A DNA stretch of 64,000 bases from UBA7803 sp041690675. Its GTDB lineage: Bacteria; Pseudomonadota; Gammaproteobacteria; Pseudomonadales; Azotimanducaceae. The notes under the pieces were generated by a model, which made no database searches, had not been told where the DNA came from, and saw only the letters and a program-made list of their open reading frames with translations. The stretch lies in the NCBI GenBank assembly GCA_041690675.1, contig JAWLGU010000011.1, positions 5,453 to 69,452 of the forward strand. Reading direction: 5' to 3'. Position 1 is the first letter of the stretch. The number at the start of each line of letters is the position of its first letter. Of the stretch, positions 26,259 through 34,719 are shown piece after piece. Both the position numbers and the translations under genes were made by a program.

Positions 26259-27320
26259 ATGCCGGACATTCCCACCCCGGAAAGCGTCACTCCCGAGTGG
26301 TTGACCCAGACACTCCGCGACGCCGGACATCGAGACGCGGACGTGAAGCGTCTGAGCTTCGTCCCCGTGGGCACGGGACAGGTGGGCAAATGCGTCCGCT
26401 TCACCCTCGAGGGCAGCGGCTCCGGAGATGCTCCCAGCACTCTCATCGGCAAGTTCCCCTCGGACGACCCCTTGAGCCGAGACAGCGCCGCGTCCATGGG
26501 CCTCTACGCCCGGGAGGTGCTGTTCTATCGGGAGGTCGCGCCCTGGCTCTCCATATCCGTGCCTCGCTGCTACTACGCCGCCGTCGACGGACCTCAGTTC
26601 GTGATCCTGATGGAGGACCTGCATCCGGCAGAGCAGGGGGATCAGCTCCGCGGCTGCACGCCGGAGGTGGCGCGCGCCGCCGTGCTGGAGCTGGTGGGGC
26701 TCCAGGCGCCGACCTGGGGCGATGCGGCGCTGGCGGCCCGCTTTGCGGAGCCGGAGGACGGCTTCTTCAGCGACATGCACCGGCTCTACAACCGCATGCT
26801 GCCGGGATTCCTGGAGCGGCTCGGGGACGCCCTGGCCCCGGACGAGGTGGCGCTGATCCGCCGCCTCGGTGCCAGCCCCAACGCACCGTTGTTCCAGGGC
26901 ACGGGCACGCCGTTCTGTCTCGAGCACCGGGATTACCGGCTGGACAATCTGCTGGTGGACGAGACGGTGACGCCGCCCAGGGTGACGGTGGTGGACTGGC
27001 AGTCCATCCGCACCGGCCGGCCGCTGAACGACGTGGCGCTGTGCCTGGCCGGCGGTCTGGAACCGGAGGTGCGTCGCGAGGTAGAGGAGGAGATCCTCCG
27101 GGACTATCACGATGGCCTGGTTCGGGCCGGGGTGGGGGATTTCGACTGGGAGCATTGCTGGCACGAGTACCGTCGCGCCAGCTTCGCCGGCCTCGGGCTC
27201 ACCGTGGTCGCCACCGTGACCGTGGGACAGACGGAGCGGGGCGATGCCATGTTCACCGCAATGGCCCGACGCTACGCGCGCCATGCGCTGGAGGTGGGGG
27301 CGGAGGATTTCCTGGAATAG
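26259..27320 (+). CDS. Ecdysteroid-kinase-like / APH-fold phosphotransferase
   Basis: 353 residues of protein-kinase-like fold. The catalytic loop FCLEHRDYRLDNLLVD has H-x-D-x-x-x-D-N (with R for G), and TVVDWQSIRTGRPLNDVA carries the Mg-binding Asp. The N-terminal lobe has the Lys in STLIGKFP. This EcKinase/CHK-like group is common in steroid- and alcohol-degrading proteobacteria; the substrate is unknown. ATG at 26259 is preceded by GAAGG. Confidence 0.8.
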   Translation: MPDIPTPESVTPEWLTQTLRDAGHRDADVKRLSFVPVGTGQVGKCVRFTLEGSGSGDAPSTLIGKFPSDDPLSRDSAASMGLYAREVLFYREVAPWLSISVPRCYYAAVDGPQFVILMEDLHPAEQGDQLRGCTPEVARAAVLELVGLQAPTWGDAALAARFAEPEDGFFSDMHRLYNRMLPGFLERLGDALAPDEVALIRRLGASPNAPLFQGTGTPFCLEHRDYRLDNLLVDETVTPPRVTVVDWQSIRTGRPLNDVALCLAGGLEPEVRREVEEEILRDYHDGLVRAGVGDFDWEHCWHEYRRASFAGLGLTVVATVTVGQTERGDAMFTAMARRYARHALEVGAEDFLE

Positions 27321-27327
27321 GGGGGCG

Positions 27328-27369
27328 CTATCCGCTGTCCGCTGTCCGCTATCCGCTATCCGCTGTCAG
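27328..27369. repeat. Short tandem repeat, six 7-bp units
   Basis: Units CTATCCG, CTGTCCG, CTGTCCG, CTATCCG, CTATCCG, CTGTCAG follow one another directly, starting 8 nt after the phosphotransferase stop. Only the third base of the unit varies (A/G) until the last unit. It marks the boundary into the accessory region. Confidence 0.8.
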
Positions 27370-27380
27370 CGAGAAGGGTT

Positions 27381-27801
27381 TTGCGGGAATCCGGGTGCTG
27401 CTTCTTTTGCGTGGCGTTGGCGGCGACGGTGCTCGTCCGCGCGGACGGCGATGGAACGTGTCTCAGTCATTTCGAGCGGGAGATCGAGGGGAACCTGCAT
27501 TGGGTTCAACTCGCGGGGACATGTCGCGCGTGTCGACAAGGCGCGTGGATCGGGTGACCGAAGGGTTTCCGAAAGGGTCGTGTTCAGGCAGACGTTCGCT
27601 GGCGGGCTGATCGATGGGGTCGGCAGTATCGAGTTCGACGAGACCGGCAACGTCACGACGGTGGATGCGCTGATCGTCGAAACGGCGTCGATCGAGCTCC
27701 AGCCGATTCTGATTCCCGCGGAGTCGGCCATCGATATCGCGAAGCAGGCGGTGACGGCCCATCTCGAGGAAGGTTTGCTGTCGTTCCTTGGTCGTCGCTG
27801 A
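27381..27801 (+). pseudogene. Probable frameshifted small secreted-protein gene
   Basis: Two consecutive frames with GC-rich third positions look coding. The first (27381-27557) has a hydrophobic start (CCFFCVALAATVLVRADG) then HFEREIEGNLHWVQLAGTC before a TGA. The second continues to a stop at 27801 with GSIEFDETGNVTTVDALIVE and ESAIDIAKQAVTAHLEEG. Neither has a convincing start or ribosome site of its own. The simplest reading is one gene of about 140 codons broken by a frameshift near 27550. I do not recognise the family. Confidence 0.35.
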
Positions 27802-27940
27802 GCCGGTTGGGGTGAGCGGGGCCTACCGGGTAGACCGCGCACCCCTAACTCCCCCGTTCCTACGATGGAGGCCCCGCGCGCAGTGTGGGGATGCCAGCCT
27901 TGGCTGGCCGCAGGCTCGCATCTCGCCTAGTCAGCTCAGT

Positions 27941-28015
27941 ATGGAGAGTACGATCCGGTACCTCGGAATAGAGGTCGACGACGCTCTCGAACTGGCTGAG
28001 CAGACGGAAGTATGA
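27941..28015 (+). pseudogene. 3' remnant of a tyrosine recombinase (integrase)
   Basis: The last 24 codons read MESTIRYLGIEVDDALELAE plus four more, which matches the C-terminal end of a common proteobacterial phage-type integrase group (ESTVRYLGIEVDDAL.. ending). The His-x-x-Arg and Tyr-proximal parts upstream are gone; upstream in-frame codons show no resemblance. The 27802-28143 interval holds nothing else I can support. Confidence 0.55.
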
Positions 28016-28143
28016 TTCAGATCTCCGCACGGCGAGCTTCGGTAGCCGCTCGCCCTCAGGCCGTTCAGCGAGACCGAGCTCAAGGGGGCGACATCGACCC
28101 GAAGCGGTCGTCCGAAAATTTGGACCGTGAGAGGAGAGTCGAG

Positions 28144-28524
28144 ATGACAAACTTTCACAGCTTGCGCCGAATCGTCGACTCACTGGAAGTCGATGAATCC
28201 ACTAGGAACGATCCGATAAAGAGGACATTCGTGGTTGATGGCGAACACATGACAGCGAACGTTGGCGTGGTCGGTGATTGCGGAAACGCGTTACATACAC
28301 AACCAGATCATGATGAACTGCTTGTGATCATCGACGGGAACGTGAACTTCCGTGTTGGTGACGAAGTACAGCAGGTTCAGGATGGCGACCTTGTCTTCAT
28401 TCCAAAGGGAACGCTGCACGGGCCCGAGCTTGAACCGGGTCAGAAATTTTCATCCCTGTCCGTGTTCGCGCCAGTGTTTGACCGGACAAGAGACAACATT
28501 AAATGGGCCCGTGACGCTGACTAG
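28144..28524 (+). CDS. Cupin-domain protein
   Basis: 126 residues of single cupin barrel: HTQPDHDELLVIIDGNVNFR holds motif 1 (H-x-x-x-D/E pattern) and DGDLVFIPKGTLHGPELE holds motif 2 with its conserved Pro and His. A metal-binding small protein; no enzyme can be named. GAGAGGAGAG lies just before the ATG. A/T-richer codons than in flanking core genes suggest recent arrival with the surrounding remnants. Confidence 0.8.
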   Translation: MTNFHSLRRIVDSLEVDESTRNDPIKRTFVVDGEHMTANVGVVGDCGNALHTQPDHDELLVIIDGNVNFRVGDEVQQVQDGDLVFIPKGTLHGPELEPGQKFSSLSVFAPVFDRTRDNIKWARDAD

Positions 28525-28557
28525 TCCAGATGGACGTCCAGCAGAACGTCCGCTTCT

Positions 28558-28810
28558 TGGCCAGACTGTGTTGACCTTGGGCAGCGTGCGCGTGAGTAGT
28601 GGATTAACTCCCATCCTCGCCTTCAGCGTGCCGAACGAATCTCGCACTACTCGGAATGGGGCTGCTCGGGCTTGGGATGATGCGCAGACGCTGCCGTTCT
28701 CTTCCCTCGAGAAGCGATAGATTGCCGGCCGGGCAGCGGTACTCGTCCTTCTCCGGGTCATACACGAAGTCGCGCCTGCCAAAGTCTCCCTTTGCCTGGT
28801 CGACGGTCAT
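28558..28810 (-). pseudogene. IS1182-family transposase remnant
   Basis: Two minus-strand pieces in different frames. 28711-28810 gives RRDFVYDPEKDEYRCPAGN, the zinc-like segment in the middle of IS1182 transposases. 28558-28647 gives SFGTLKARMGVNPLLTRTLP, near their C terminus, where the family has HPFGTLK. The catalytic regions between and before them are missing. Terminal inverted repeats are not visible. Confidence 0.7.
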
Positions 28811-28967
28811 TCCCTGCGAGCAACCCGGCCGGCGCTGAACGCGGGCGGATCGGCCGTCCGCATCCTTCTCGAGATCCGATATACCGCCCGCTTTTCCAAA
28901 ACAGAGTTTGCCAGGCTGACGATCGTGAGATCGCGCTGGGCGCGAGAGATGCTCTTCTGCAGCGAAT

Positions 28968-29276
28968 CGTCCACCGGTGGAATCATCGAGCCATCAGGAC
29001 GACAGAACACGAAGTCGTCGCCGTCCTTCACCACGAAGTAGCCGCCCTCGTGCAGAAGACGATTCGCACTTTCTCCCGGGCAGTGACCAGATCGAGGCCA
29101 CACTTGACATTGAGCCAATGGGCTCAGCTCGGCATCTCGGCGCTCCAGCCCTCGAGCGTATCGAGCTGGCGGATCAGGGTGAGGAGGCGATATTCGGCGC
29201 GGTGGATGTCACCGCACAGGTCGATGATCTGAGTGGTGAGTGACTCGATCGTACAGGAGTCGGCGGGCGTATCCAT
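28968..29276 (-). pseudogene. DUF222/HNH-endonuclease family pseudogene
   Basis: From ATG 29276 the frame reads a typical DUF222 start (IHRAEYRLLTLIRQLDTLEG), then an in-frame TGA at 29124-29126 exactly where a Cys/Ser codon precedes AHWLNVKCGLDLVTAREKVR, the family's hallmark. After that an internal deletion with frame change joins LLHEGGYFVVKDGDDFVFCR, the piece that normally follows the HNH motif. The HNH core itself is lost. A LexA-like box lies 16 nt upstream of the start. The downstream neighbour is the IS1182 remnant. Confidence 0.7.
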
Positions 29277-29291
29277 GCCTTTGTCCGGATG

Positions 29292-29307
29292 CTGTATGGG
29301 CATACAG
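29292..29307. promoter_or_regulatory. LexA-like SOS box
   Basis: CTGTATGGGCATACAG has 7-bp inverted arms (CTGTATG/CATACAG) and fits the gamma/betaproteobacterial LexA consensus CTG-N10-CAG with CTGTAT half-sites. It lies 16 nt upstream of the DUF222 pseudogene start and 97 nt upstream of the Nudix gene on the other strand, so it could have served either side. Confidence 0.6.
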
Positions 29308-29403
29308 TATCGATCGGCTACGGCAAAAATTCAAAGGCTAACATTCACGCAAACACAATAATTTTCGTTGAGCGCGCGGCTGTCCGCCCGTTACAGTAAT
29401 GCC

Positions 29404-29964
29404 ATGCGGGCAGAGATCCGAAAAGAAATCGAATTGATCCAGCCCCTGGATGAACTGGAGCGCGCATCCATCATCGACGTGCTCTCGTGGATCGACTCCG
29501 GCGTCGAGCTTTGTCGGCTGGAGAAGCCGGCGATTCCGCCAAAGCACCTCATCTCCTACTTCGCCGTCGTGGATGGCGAGCACATCCTGCTCGTCGATCA
29601 CATCAATGCCGAACTATGGTTACCGCCCGGCGGCCACGTTGAGCCCGGAGAACACCCGAGAGCGACCGCGTTACGCGAAGCCAAGGAAGAACTGTCGCTC
29701 GACGGCGTGTTTCTCCAGAACGAGCCATTGTTTCTGACGATAACTGAAACCGTTGGAAAGACGGCAGGGCACACAGACGTTTCCATTTGGTATGTGCTGC
29801 GAGGTGACCAGTCCGCCGACGTGATATTCGACCAGTCGGAATTTCACGGCGTCCGGTGGTTTCACAAAGACGAGGTGCCGCTGGATCGAACCGATGAGCA
29901 CATGGCTCGCTTTTTGAGGAAGCTGTACCCACACGGAAATGATTGGGCGGAGCCCGCATCATGA
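29404..29964 (+). CDS. Nudix hydrolase
   Basis: 186 residues. The Nudix box is present as GHVEPGEHPRATALREAKEE, followed by LSL: the G-x5-E-x7-REUxEE core is intact, but the usual Gly after EE-x is Ser. It hydrolyses a nucleoside diphosphate linked to another group; the substrate is unknown. It is translationally coupled to the GFA gene by an ATGA overlap. A LexA-like box 97 nt upstream raises the possibility of damage-induced expression. Confidence 0.88.
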   Translation: MRAEIRKEIELIQPLDELERASIIDVLSWIDSGVELCRLEKPAIPPKHLISYFAVVDGEHILLVDHINAELWLPPGGHVEPGEHPRATALREAKEELSLDGVFLQNEPLFLTITETVGKTAGHTDVSIWYVLRGDQSADVIFDQSEFHGVRWFHKDEVPLDRTDEHMARFLRKLYPHGNDWAEPAS

Positions 29965-30368
29965 CTGGAAAGGTCCTGACTGGCGGTTGCCAGTGTGGCG
30001 CTGTGCGCTATTGGATTGAGGGCGAGGGTCACCGCCTCAACGTCTGCCATTGCCTCGACTGCCAAAGGCAGTCCGGGAGCGCGTTTGGCATGAGTCTCGT
30101 GATCGAGCCTTCCTCGTTCCGCCTCGAGTCGGGGAGGCTCCGGGACTTTGTGGTGAACGCCTCCAGTGGTCGAAAGAAGACGTGCGCATTCTGCCCTGAG
30201 TGTGGGGTGCGCATCTACAACCGTACCAGCCGGCTCATGTCAGTGAAGGCGGGCACCTTGGACGACACCTCCTGGCTCCGGCCCGATGCGCACTATTGGA
30301 CGACTCGCCGGCAGGCCTGGGTGTCATTGCCCAACGACGCGCCGGTATTCGACGAGGCTGGGGTCTGA
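29961..30368 (+). CDS. GFA family zinc protein
   Basis: 135 residues of the glutathione-dependent formaldehyde-activating enzyme fold. Zinc ligands are visible in GGCQCGAVRYW, NVCHCLDCQRQSGSAFG and CAFCPECGVRIYN, the full cysteine set of the family. Most members are not proven formaldehyde enzymes. The start codon overlaps the Nudix stop. Confidence 0.88.
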   Translation: MTGKVLTGGCQCGAVRYWIEGEGHRLNVCHCLDCQRQSGSAFGMSLVIEPSSFRLESGRLRDFVVNASSGRKKTCAFCPECGVRIYNRTSRLMSVKAGTLDDTSWLRPDAHYWTTRRQAWVSLPNDAPVFDEAGV

Positions 30369-30400
30369 GACATTCAGGTGCCGGCTGGTGACCTCGAGGC

Positions 30401-30634
30401 CCCGTAAAGGCCGAGTCGGACAATCACATCCGACTGACACGGGCTGAGGAAGGATGTCTGGTGTTCGAGATTGTTCAGAACAACGAAGATCGATGCCGAT
30501 TCACCGTTTACGAAGAGTTCTCAGATCAAGCTTCGTTCGACCACCATCAAGCTCGAGTGAAGGGTTCTACGTGGGGCGAGGTGACAGCAGAAGTCGCTCG
30601 ACACTACGAGATCATTCAGGCAGGTGACGCGTAA
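30401..30634 (+). pseudogene. Truncated ABM-type (quinol) monooxygenase remnant
   Basis: The frame has no start codon but encodes the C-terminal two thirds of an antibiotic-biosynthesis-monooxygenase fold: TRAEEGCLVFEIVQNN, RFTVYEEFSDQASFDHHQAR and a final helix, as in intact relatives at 58070 and 63210. The N-terminal strand is missing and a stop precedes the frame near 30392. Confidence 0.6.
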
Positions 30635-30682
30635 GCAGCGGTGCAGCGCCGACGTCCCGACTTGGGCTACTGTATCCTCGCG

Positions 30683-30698
30683 CGCGGCTTTAGCCGCG
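30683..30698. repeat. REP-like hairpin
   Basis: CGCGGCTTTAGCCGCG: a perfect 7-bp stem with a TT loop. Such GC-rich tight palindromes resemble REP elements mobilised by IS200-like transposases; only one copy was noticed here, so the assignment is tentative. Confidence 0.4.
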
Positions 30699-31068
30699 GG
30701 ACGACAGGAATGCCACAGGAGCGGTCAGTCGACGATTTCGCGAGTCGCCCGCTCCCGGCCAAAAGGAGCCATTCACTTCCCCAAGACACCTCTTGGCTGA
30801 GCCCTCGACCACTGTCGATCGGTAGCGCAGGCTCAACGTGGGCACATCGTGGTGCACCGCCTGCCTAGCAGGGCGACCTTCTGCCGGATCGTTCGCGCCC
30901 GTATCCTTGGGAGCCGCCTGAAGCGGTAGCGTAGAAGAGACTGCACAAGCTGTTGCTGATACCATTCGACATTGTCCCAATAGATACTGCGAGTTACGTA
31001 AGACGGTCATATGAAGGCCGAAGCTCGCGCAACCCCTCGGCAGAACAATGAAACGTTGCATCTAAGAA

Positions 31069-31100
31069 GCCCGTTTTGAATTCCCCTGTTCAAAACGGGC
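31069..31100. repeat. 12-bp perfect inverted repeat
   Basis: GCCCGTTTTGAA (31069-31080) and TTCAAAACGGGC (31089-31100) pair perfectly around an 8-nt loop. No T tract follows, so it is not a canonical terminator; it may be a protein-binding site or the end of a mobile element. Confidence 0.6.
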
Positions 31101-31280
31101 ATTCCCAAAGATAGGGCGCCGGCTGGGGCTCTGCTCCTAGAGACATCTGGAGGACCCAGGCAACTTAAGAGGACACGTTCTCTAAGCCGTCCCTACACTA
31201 TCGCAGCGCGCTAGTACAAAGTCGAACTCCTGCATAGCTGCTTGGAAATGCCCGCAATCCATGTTGTGGAGGTATTTTCG

Positions 31281-32606
31281 ATGCAGTTAACGATTCAGCG
31301 GATGAGGCAGCTGGCTGCTTTAGCTGTGCCCATCGTCGCGAGTATGTTCGCCATTAACCTGATGGGCTTGGTCGACACCGCAATGGTGGGCCAACTGGGC
31401 GCCTCAGCCTTGGGCGCCGTGGGCTTCGGAGGGCAAATCTTTGCCCTCTTTGTCGCACTTCTATCTGGTTTCGGGGCAGCGGTACAAGTCCTGGTTGCGC
31501 GACGCATCGGCGAAGGGCGAGCCATGGAATCGGTGTCCATCCTGAAGAGAGGTATGGCAACCACTGCTGGGCTCGGCTTGACGCTCGTCCCGCTGGGCGT
31601 CATGTCGATACCGATTTTGTTCTCCCTTCTCAGTCAGGACCCACTGGTAAAAAGCGAAGGGTGCCTATACCTAGATGCTCGATTACCTTCGCTGGTGTTT
31701 GTCGGGTGCAACCTGATCTTTCGCGGCTATTGGATTGGCACCGGCAACAGCAAATGGGCCATGGCTTCAATCCTCGTCGCTGTCTCCTCGAACGTCGTCT
31801 TCAATTACCTGTTGATCTTCGGCAAGCTAGGATTTCCTGTAATGGGAGTCGAAGGCGCAGGCATAGGTACGACGCTGGCGACCTTCATGGGGCTCATTGC
31901 TAACTCCTTCCTCTACGCAAGAAGCACAAGCAGAAAGGACGCCGCTCAGGCGCCTGATGCCAACCCTAAGCCTTACTCAATACTCCACATCGCGGCCCCC
32001 GAGAGTGTGCGCCAACTATTATTCGCGTTCGGCGTGGTAGCTCTATATTTTTTGGTTGGTCGGATGGGTACCGAGGAGGTGGCGGTATTCCATGTATGTC
32101 TGAGCCTGATGCTCGTATGTTTCATACCGGCTCAGGGTATGGGCCAGGCGGCGACGACCCTGGTCAGCCGCTCTATCGGGAGCCGTGACCTTGCAGAAGC
32201 AAAACGATGGGGATGGGAAGTCGCCACTGCGGGTGCGGTAGTGCTGGGCTCAATCGTCCTGCTACTTGTCACGATACCCGAATTATTTGTTCGGCTGTTT
32301 ATCACGGATGCAGCGCTTGTCCCGGCAGCGATCATTCCATTGCGGATTGGGGTGATCGGGTTCTTAATCAACAGTGTTCCCTGTATTTTGAACTTTGCGC
32401 TGATTGGCGCCGGGGCAGCCAGACAGACAATGGTCATCGAGGTGTCACGTCAGTGGTTTCTGTTTCTGCCGCTGGTCGGCGTGGCGATCTGGCTTGATTT
32501 TGGACTCGAAGGTGTTTTTACCGCGCTCTGTCTCGATTCAGCTCTTGGCCTAGTCGCGATCTCCGCCATCTGGTATCGAGGTAGTTGGAGCATTCAACAT
32601 ACCTGA
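31281..32606 (+). CDS. MATE family multidrug efflux pump
   Basis: 441 residues with about 12 membrane helices and two homologous halves. Family features include VPIVASMFAINLMGLVDTAM in helix 1-2 and the GLGLTLVPLG and GVEGAGIGTTLA segments. Inner-membrane Na+ or H+ antiporter for cationic compounds. The ATG at 31281 is chosen for GGAGG 8 nt upstream; a TTG at 31242 is weaker. Third codon positions are clearly less GC-rich than in the flanking core genes, consistent with transfer. Confidence 0.88.
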   Translation: MQLTIQRMRQLAALAVPIVASMFAINLMGLVDTAMVGQLGASALGAVGFGGQIFALFVALLSGFGAAVQVLVARRIGEGRAMESVSILKRGMATTAGLGLTLVPLGVMSIPILFSLLSQDPLVKSEGCLYLDARLPSLVFVGCNLIFRGYWIGTGNSKWAMASILVAVSSNVVFNYLLIFGKLGFPVMGVEGAGIGTTLATFMGLIANSFLYARSTSRKDAAQAPDANPKPYSILHIAAPESVRQLLFAFGVVALYFLVGRMGTEEVAVFHVCLSLMLVCFIPAQGMGQAATTLVSRSIGSRDLAEAKRWGWEVATAGAVVLGSIVLLLVTIPELFVRLFITDAALVPAAIIPLRIGVIGFLINSVPCILNFALIGAGAARQTMVIEVSRQWFLFLPLVGVAIWLDFGLEGVFTALCLDSALGLVAISAIWYRGSWSIQHT

Positions 32607-32784
32607 ATCGGACGACATTTGAGAGCAACGAACGTCGAATGATGATGTAGCCACTCTTGGGGCGCAAAGGAACATGGTAACGCGGCTTCTGCAACAGATT
32701 ACGTTTCGTCGGACGTCAGCTCAGGGTCGACAACACGCGCTTCCGCGGAATCGTCGACTGTCCGCTCATTGAAAACTTCCACCC

Positions 32785-33684
32785 TCACCGCACCCCCCGT
32801 GCAAACGAAATCACAGGGACCGATTCCTGGTAGTAGTGTTCGGGACTCAGTCCATGCCAGATCGGCAAGCTCGCGTCGCCTAGGCTTCCCAGGTTGCCCC
32901 GAAACCATCCCGGCGAGAGGTTCGAGAGCCGCTTGAACTCCCTGCTGAGGTGCGCCTGGTCGGCGTATCCGTGACGCGCGGCAATCTCTGGTAGGGAGTC
33001 TCCGCGACGGTGGGCAAGATCGCGAAGCGCGCCCTGGAACCGCACAACGCGATAGACTTGCTTGGGCGAGAGTCCCGCGAAGCGGTCGAAGTAACGCCGG
33101 AGAAGGCGCGGGCTCACCCGAACCCTATCCGATACAGTGTTCACGGCGGTTCCACGGCCGACTCCAAGCGTCGCAAAGGCGTTGAGAAAGTCCGGGTGCG
33201 GCGCGATGTCGGTCCGAACGGTCCGGCGCAGCAGCGCTGACACGAGAGGAACCCGTTCCTCGAACGTCGCGGTTTGCCACAACTGCTCCTTCACCTCAGA
33301 AATCAGAGCCGGCCATATCCAGTCCAGATCGAGCCGCAGGTCCCGCACCTCGGACATCGCGAGCCCCATGAGTCGATACACGCCCGTGGGTTTCAGTGCG
33401 GCACCGAAGATGGCGAAGCCCTCGAGGAACAGACCGGTCATCTTCGCCGACAGCGAAGGGCCGTAGAGGTAAGCGTCTACACGGTCACCGAAGACGTTGA
33501 ACCGAAGCGTGGAAAAGGCGCTCGGATAGATCTGCACGGGCACGGCGGCGATCCCGGGCCGCACGTCGTATTGCCAGAACTCCTCGACCACGTCGGAAAG
33601 GTCCGCTGGCGGTTGCTGCCGCCGGATCGTCAGCAGGTGCGGGACGAGTTCCGCGCTGGTTCGAAGCGGCCGGTATCCGTTCAT
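32785..33684 (-). CDS. AraC family transcriptional regulator
   Basis: 299 residues from the ATG at 33684; further upstream codons are not protein-like. The C-terminal double HTH is recognisable: RGDSLPEIAARHGYADQAHL, then SREFKRLSNLSPGWFRG. The N-terminal domain (about 1-180) resembles the DUF6597-type sensor found in this AraC subgroup. It is divergent from the thioesterase gene at 33827, its most likely target. Confidence 0.85.
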   Translation of the reverse strand: MNGYRPLRTSAELVPHLLTIRRQQPPADLSDVVEEFWQYDVRPGIAAVPVQIYPSAFSTLRFNVFGDRVDAYLYGPSLSAKMTGLFLEGFAIFGAALKPTGVYRLMGLAMSEVRDLRLDLDWIWPALISEVKEQLWQTATFEERVPLVSALLRRTVRTDIAPHPDFLNAFATLGVGRGTAVNTVSDRVRVSPRLLRRYFDRFAGLSPKQVYRVVRFQGALRDLAHRRGDSLPEIAARHGYADQAHLSREFKRLSNLSPGWFRGNLGSLGDASLPIWHGLSPEHYYQESVPVISFARGVR

Positions 33685-33826
33685 CCACAGATGTCCGTTT
33701 CGTTCAAGACAGTCGGCACGTGGAACTGTATACCAACCCCGGACACGGGAGAACGGCGAACGAGGCAGCGGCGCTTCGTGTTGTCGAATTTGATCGCAGC
33801 GCAGTAGATGGACGAAAGGAGGAATC

Positions 33827-34651
33827 ATGATCGGAAACCTGGCGCGGGACACGGCCGTGGACGGCGGCGAAGGCTCCTACACCGGCCATTTGAGCGAGCA
33901 GTGGAGCGTGTGGATGCCCCATGGCGGCTTCACTATTGCCGTGGCCCTTCGAGCGGTCGAGCGGGAGTCTCATTTCTCGGCGCCAATGTCGCTGAGTTGC
34001 CATTTCCTGGGCGTACCAGAGTTCGGGCCGATCGACATCCGAGTGTTGTCCCAGAAGAGGACCAAGACGGCCGAGTCCGTTCGCGTCTCTGTCGTCCAGT
34101 CCCAAAAGCCGATTCTCGAGCTCATGGTCTGGACCGGAGAGGCGAAGCCGGGCTTCGAGCACCACGATCCGACGATGCCCGACGTGCCGATGCCGCAAGG
34201 CTTGAAATCTACAGACCAGATAGAGGGAGCGTTGGCCACGCAGCCGTTCTGGGCAAACCTGGAGCAGCGCAGCATCGATGGGGTTCATTGGCAGCAGCGC
34301 GAGTCCGGCACTCCCAGACAGCGGGACTGGCTGCGGTTCCGAGAGTTCGACGACTACGACAATTCGTTTCTCAACGCCGCGCGTGCCGTCGTGCTACTCG
34401 ATAGCTACGCCTGGCCGGCCGCGGCTCATGCCCATGTTGGAGAGCCGGAGTACATTGCACCCACGCTTGCACTCTCGACTGAATTCCACACCGGCCACTT
34501 CGGCGAATGGCTGCTGTCTGACGCCTATGCCCCCGTCGCGAGCGATGGGCGAATCAGCTTTCACAATCGCCTGTGGACCCAACAAGGTACGCTGGTGGCG
34601 TCAGGGTCGGGCACATTATCGTGTCGACCCAGGCCCGGCTATGGGAAATGA
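33827..34651 (+). CDS. Acyl-CoA thioesterase-like double-hotdog protein
   Basis: 274 residues with two hotdog modules as in TesB-like proteins. The first has LSEQWSVWMPHGGFTIAVAL, the second ends in RLWTQQGTLVASGSGTLSCR with the usual Gln-Asp/Gln-Gly region. Cytosolic acyl-CoA hydrolysis is expected. AGGAGG precedes the ATG. Divergent from an AraC regulator with a 142-nt gap. Confidence 0.82.
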   Translation: MIGNLARDTAVDGGEGSYTGHLSEQWSVWMPHGGFTIAVALRAVERESHFSAPMSLSCHFLGVPEFGPIDIRVLSQKRTKTAESVRVSVVQSQKPILELMVWTGEAKPGFEHHDPTMPDVPMPQGLKSTDQIEGALATQPFWANLEQRSIDGVHWQQRESGTPRQRDWLRFREFDDYDNSFLNAARAVVLLDSYAWPAAAHAHVGEPEYIAPTLALSTEFHTGHFGEWLLSDAYAPVASDGRISFHNRLWTQQGTLVASGSGTLSCRPRPGYGK

Positions 34652-34719
34652 AAGGCGAAAGGTGCTTTGCGTGACTCCTTTCACGTCCTCCGAGTGCTGT
34701 AGTGGGCGAAAATCGCCGG

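Larger units (their letters stand above)
30635..31280. other. Non-coding stretch with two hairpins
   Basis: No frame here looks coding. The stretch contains the two inverted repeats listed separately (30683 and 31069). I see no tRNA, clear promoter or insertion-sequence ends. It separates the monooxygenase remnant from the MATE gene inside the accessory region. Confidence 0.5.

Noticed and set aside
27328..27369. Possible CRISPR array
   Set aside because: The units are only 7 bp and have no spacers.
25646..27610. A 654-codon plus-strand open frame
   Set aside because: It runs antisense to the MlaE gene and then out of frame through the phosphotransferase; composition is Arg/Gly/Ala-rich with no domain.
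28016..28143. attL/attR-type integration site next to the integrase tail
   Set aside because: No direct repeat with the other side of the accessory stretch and no tRNA nearby could be seen.
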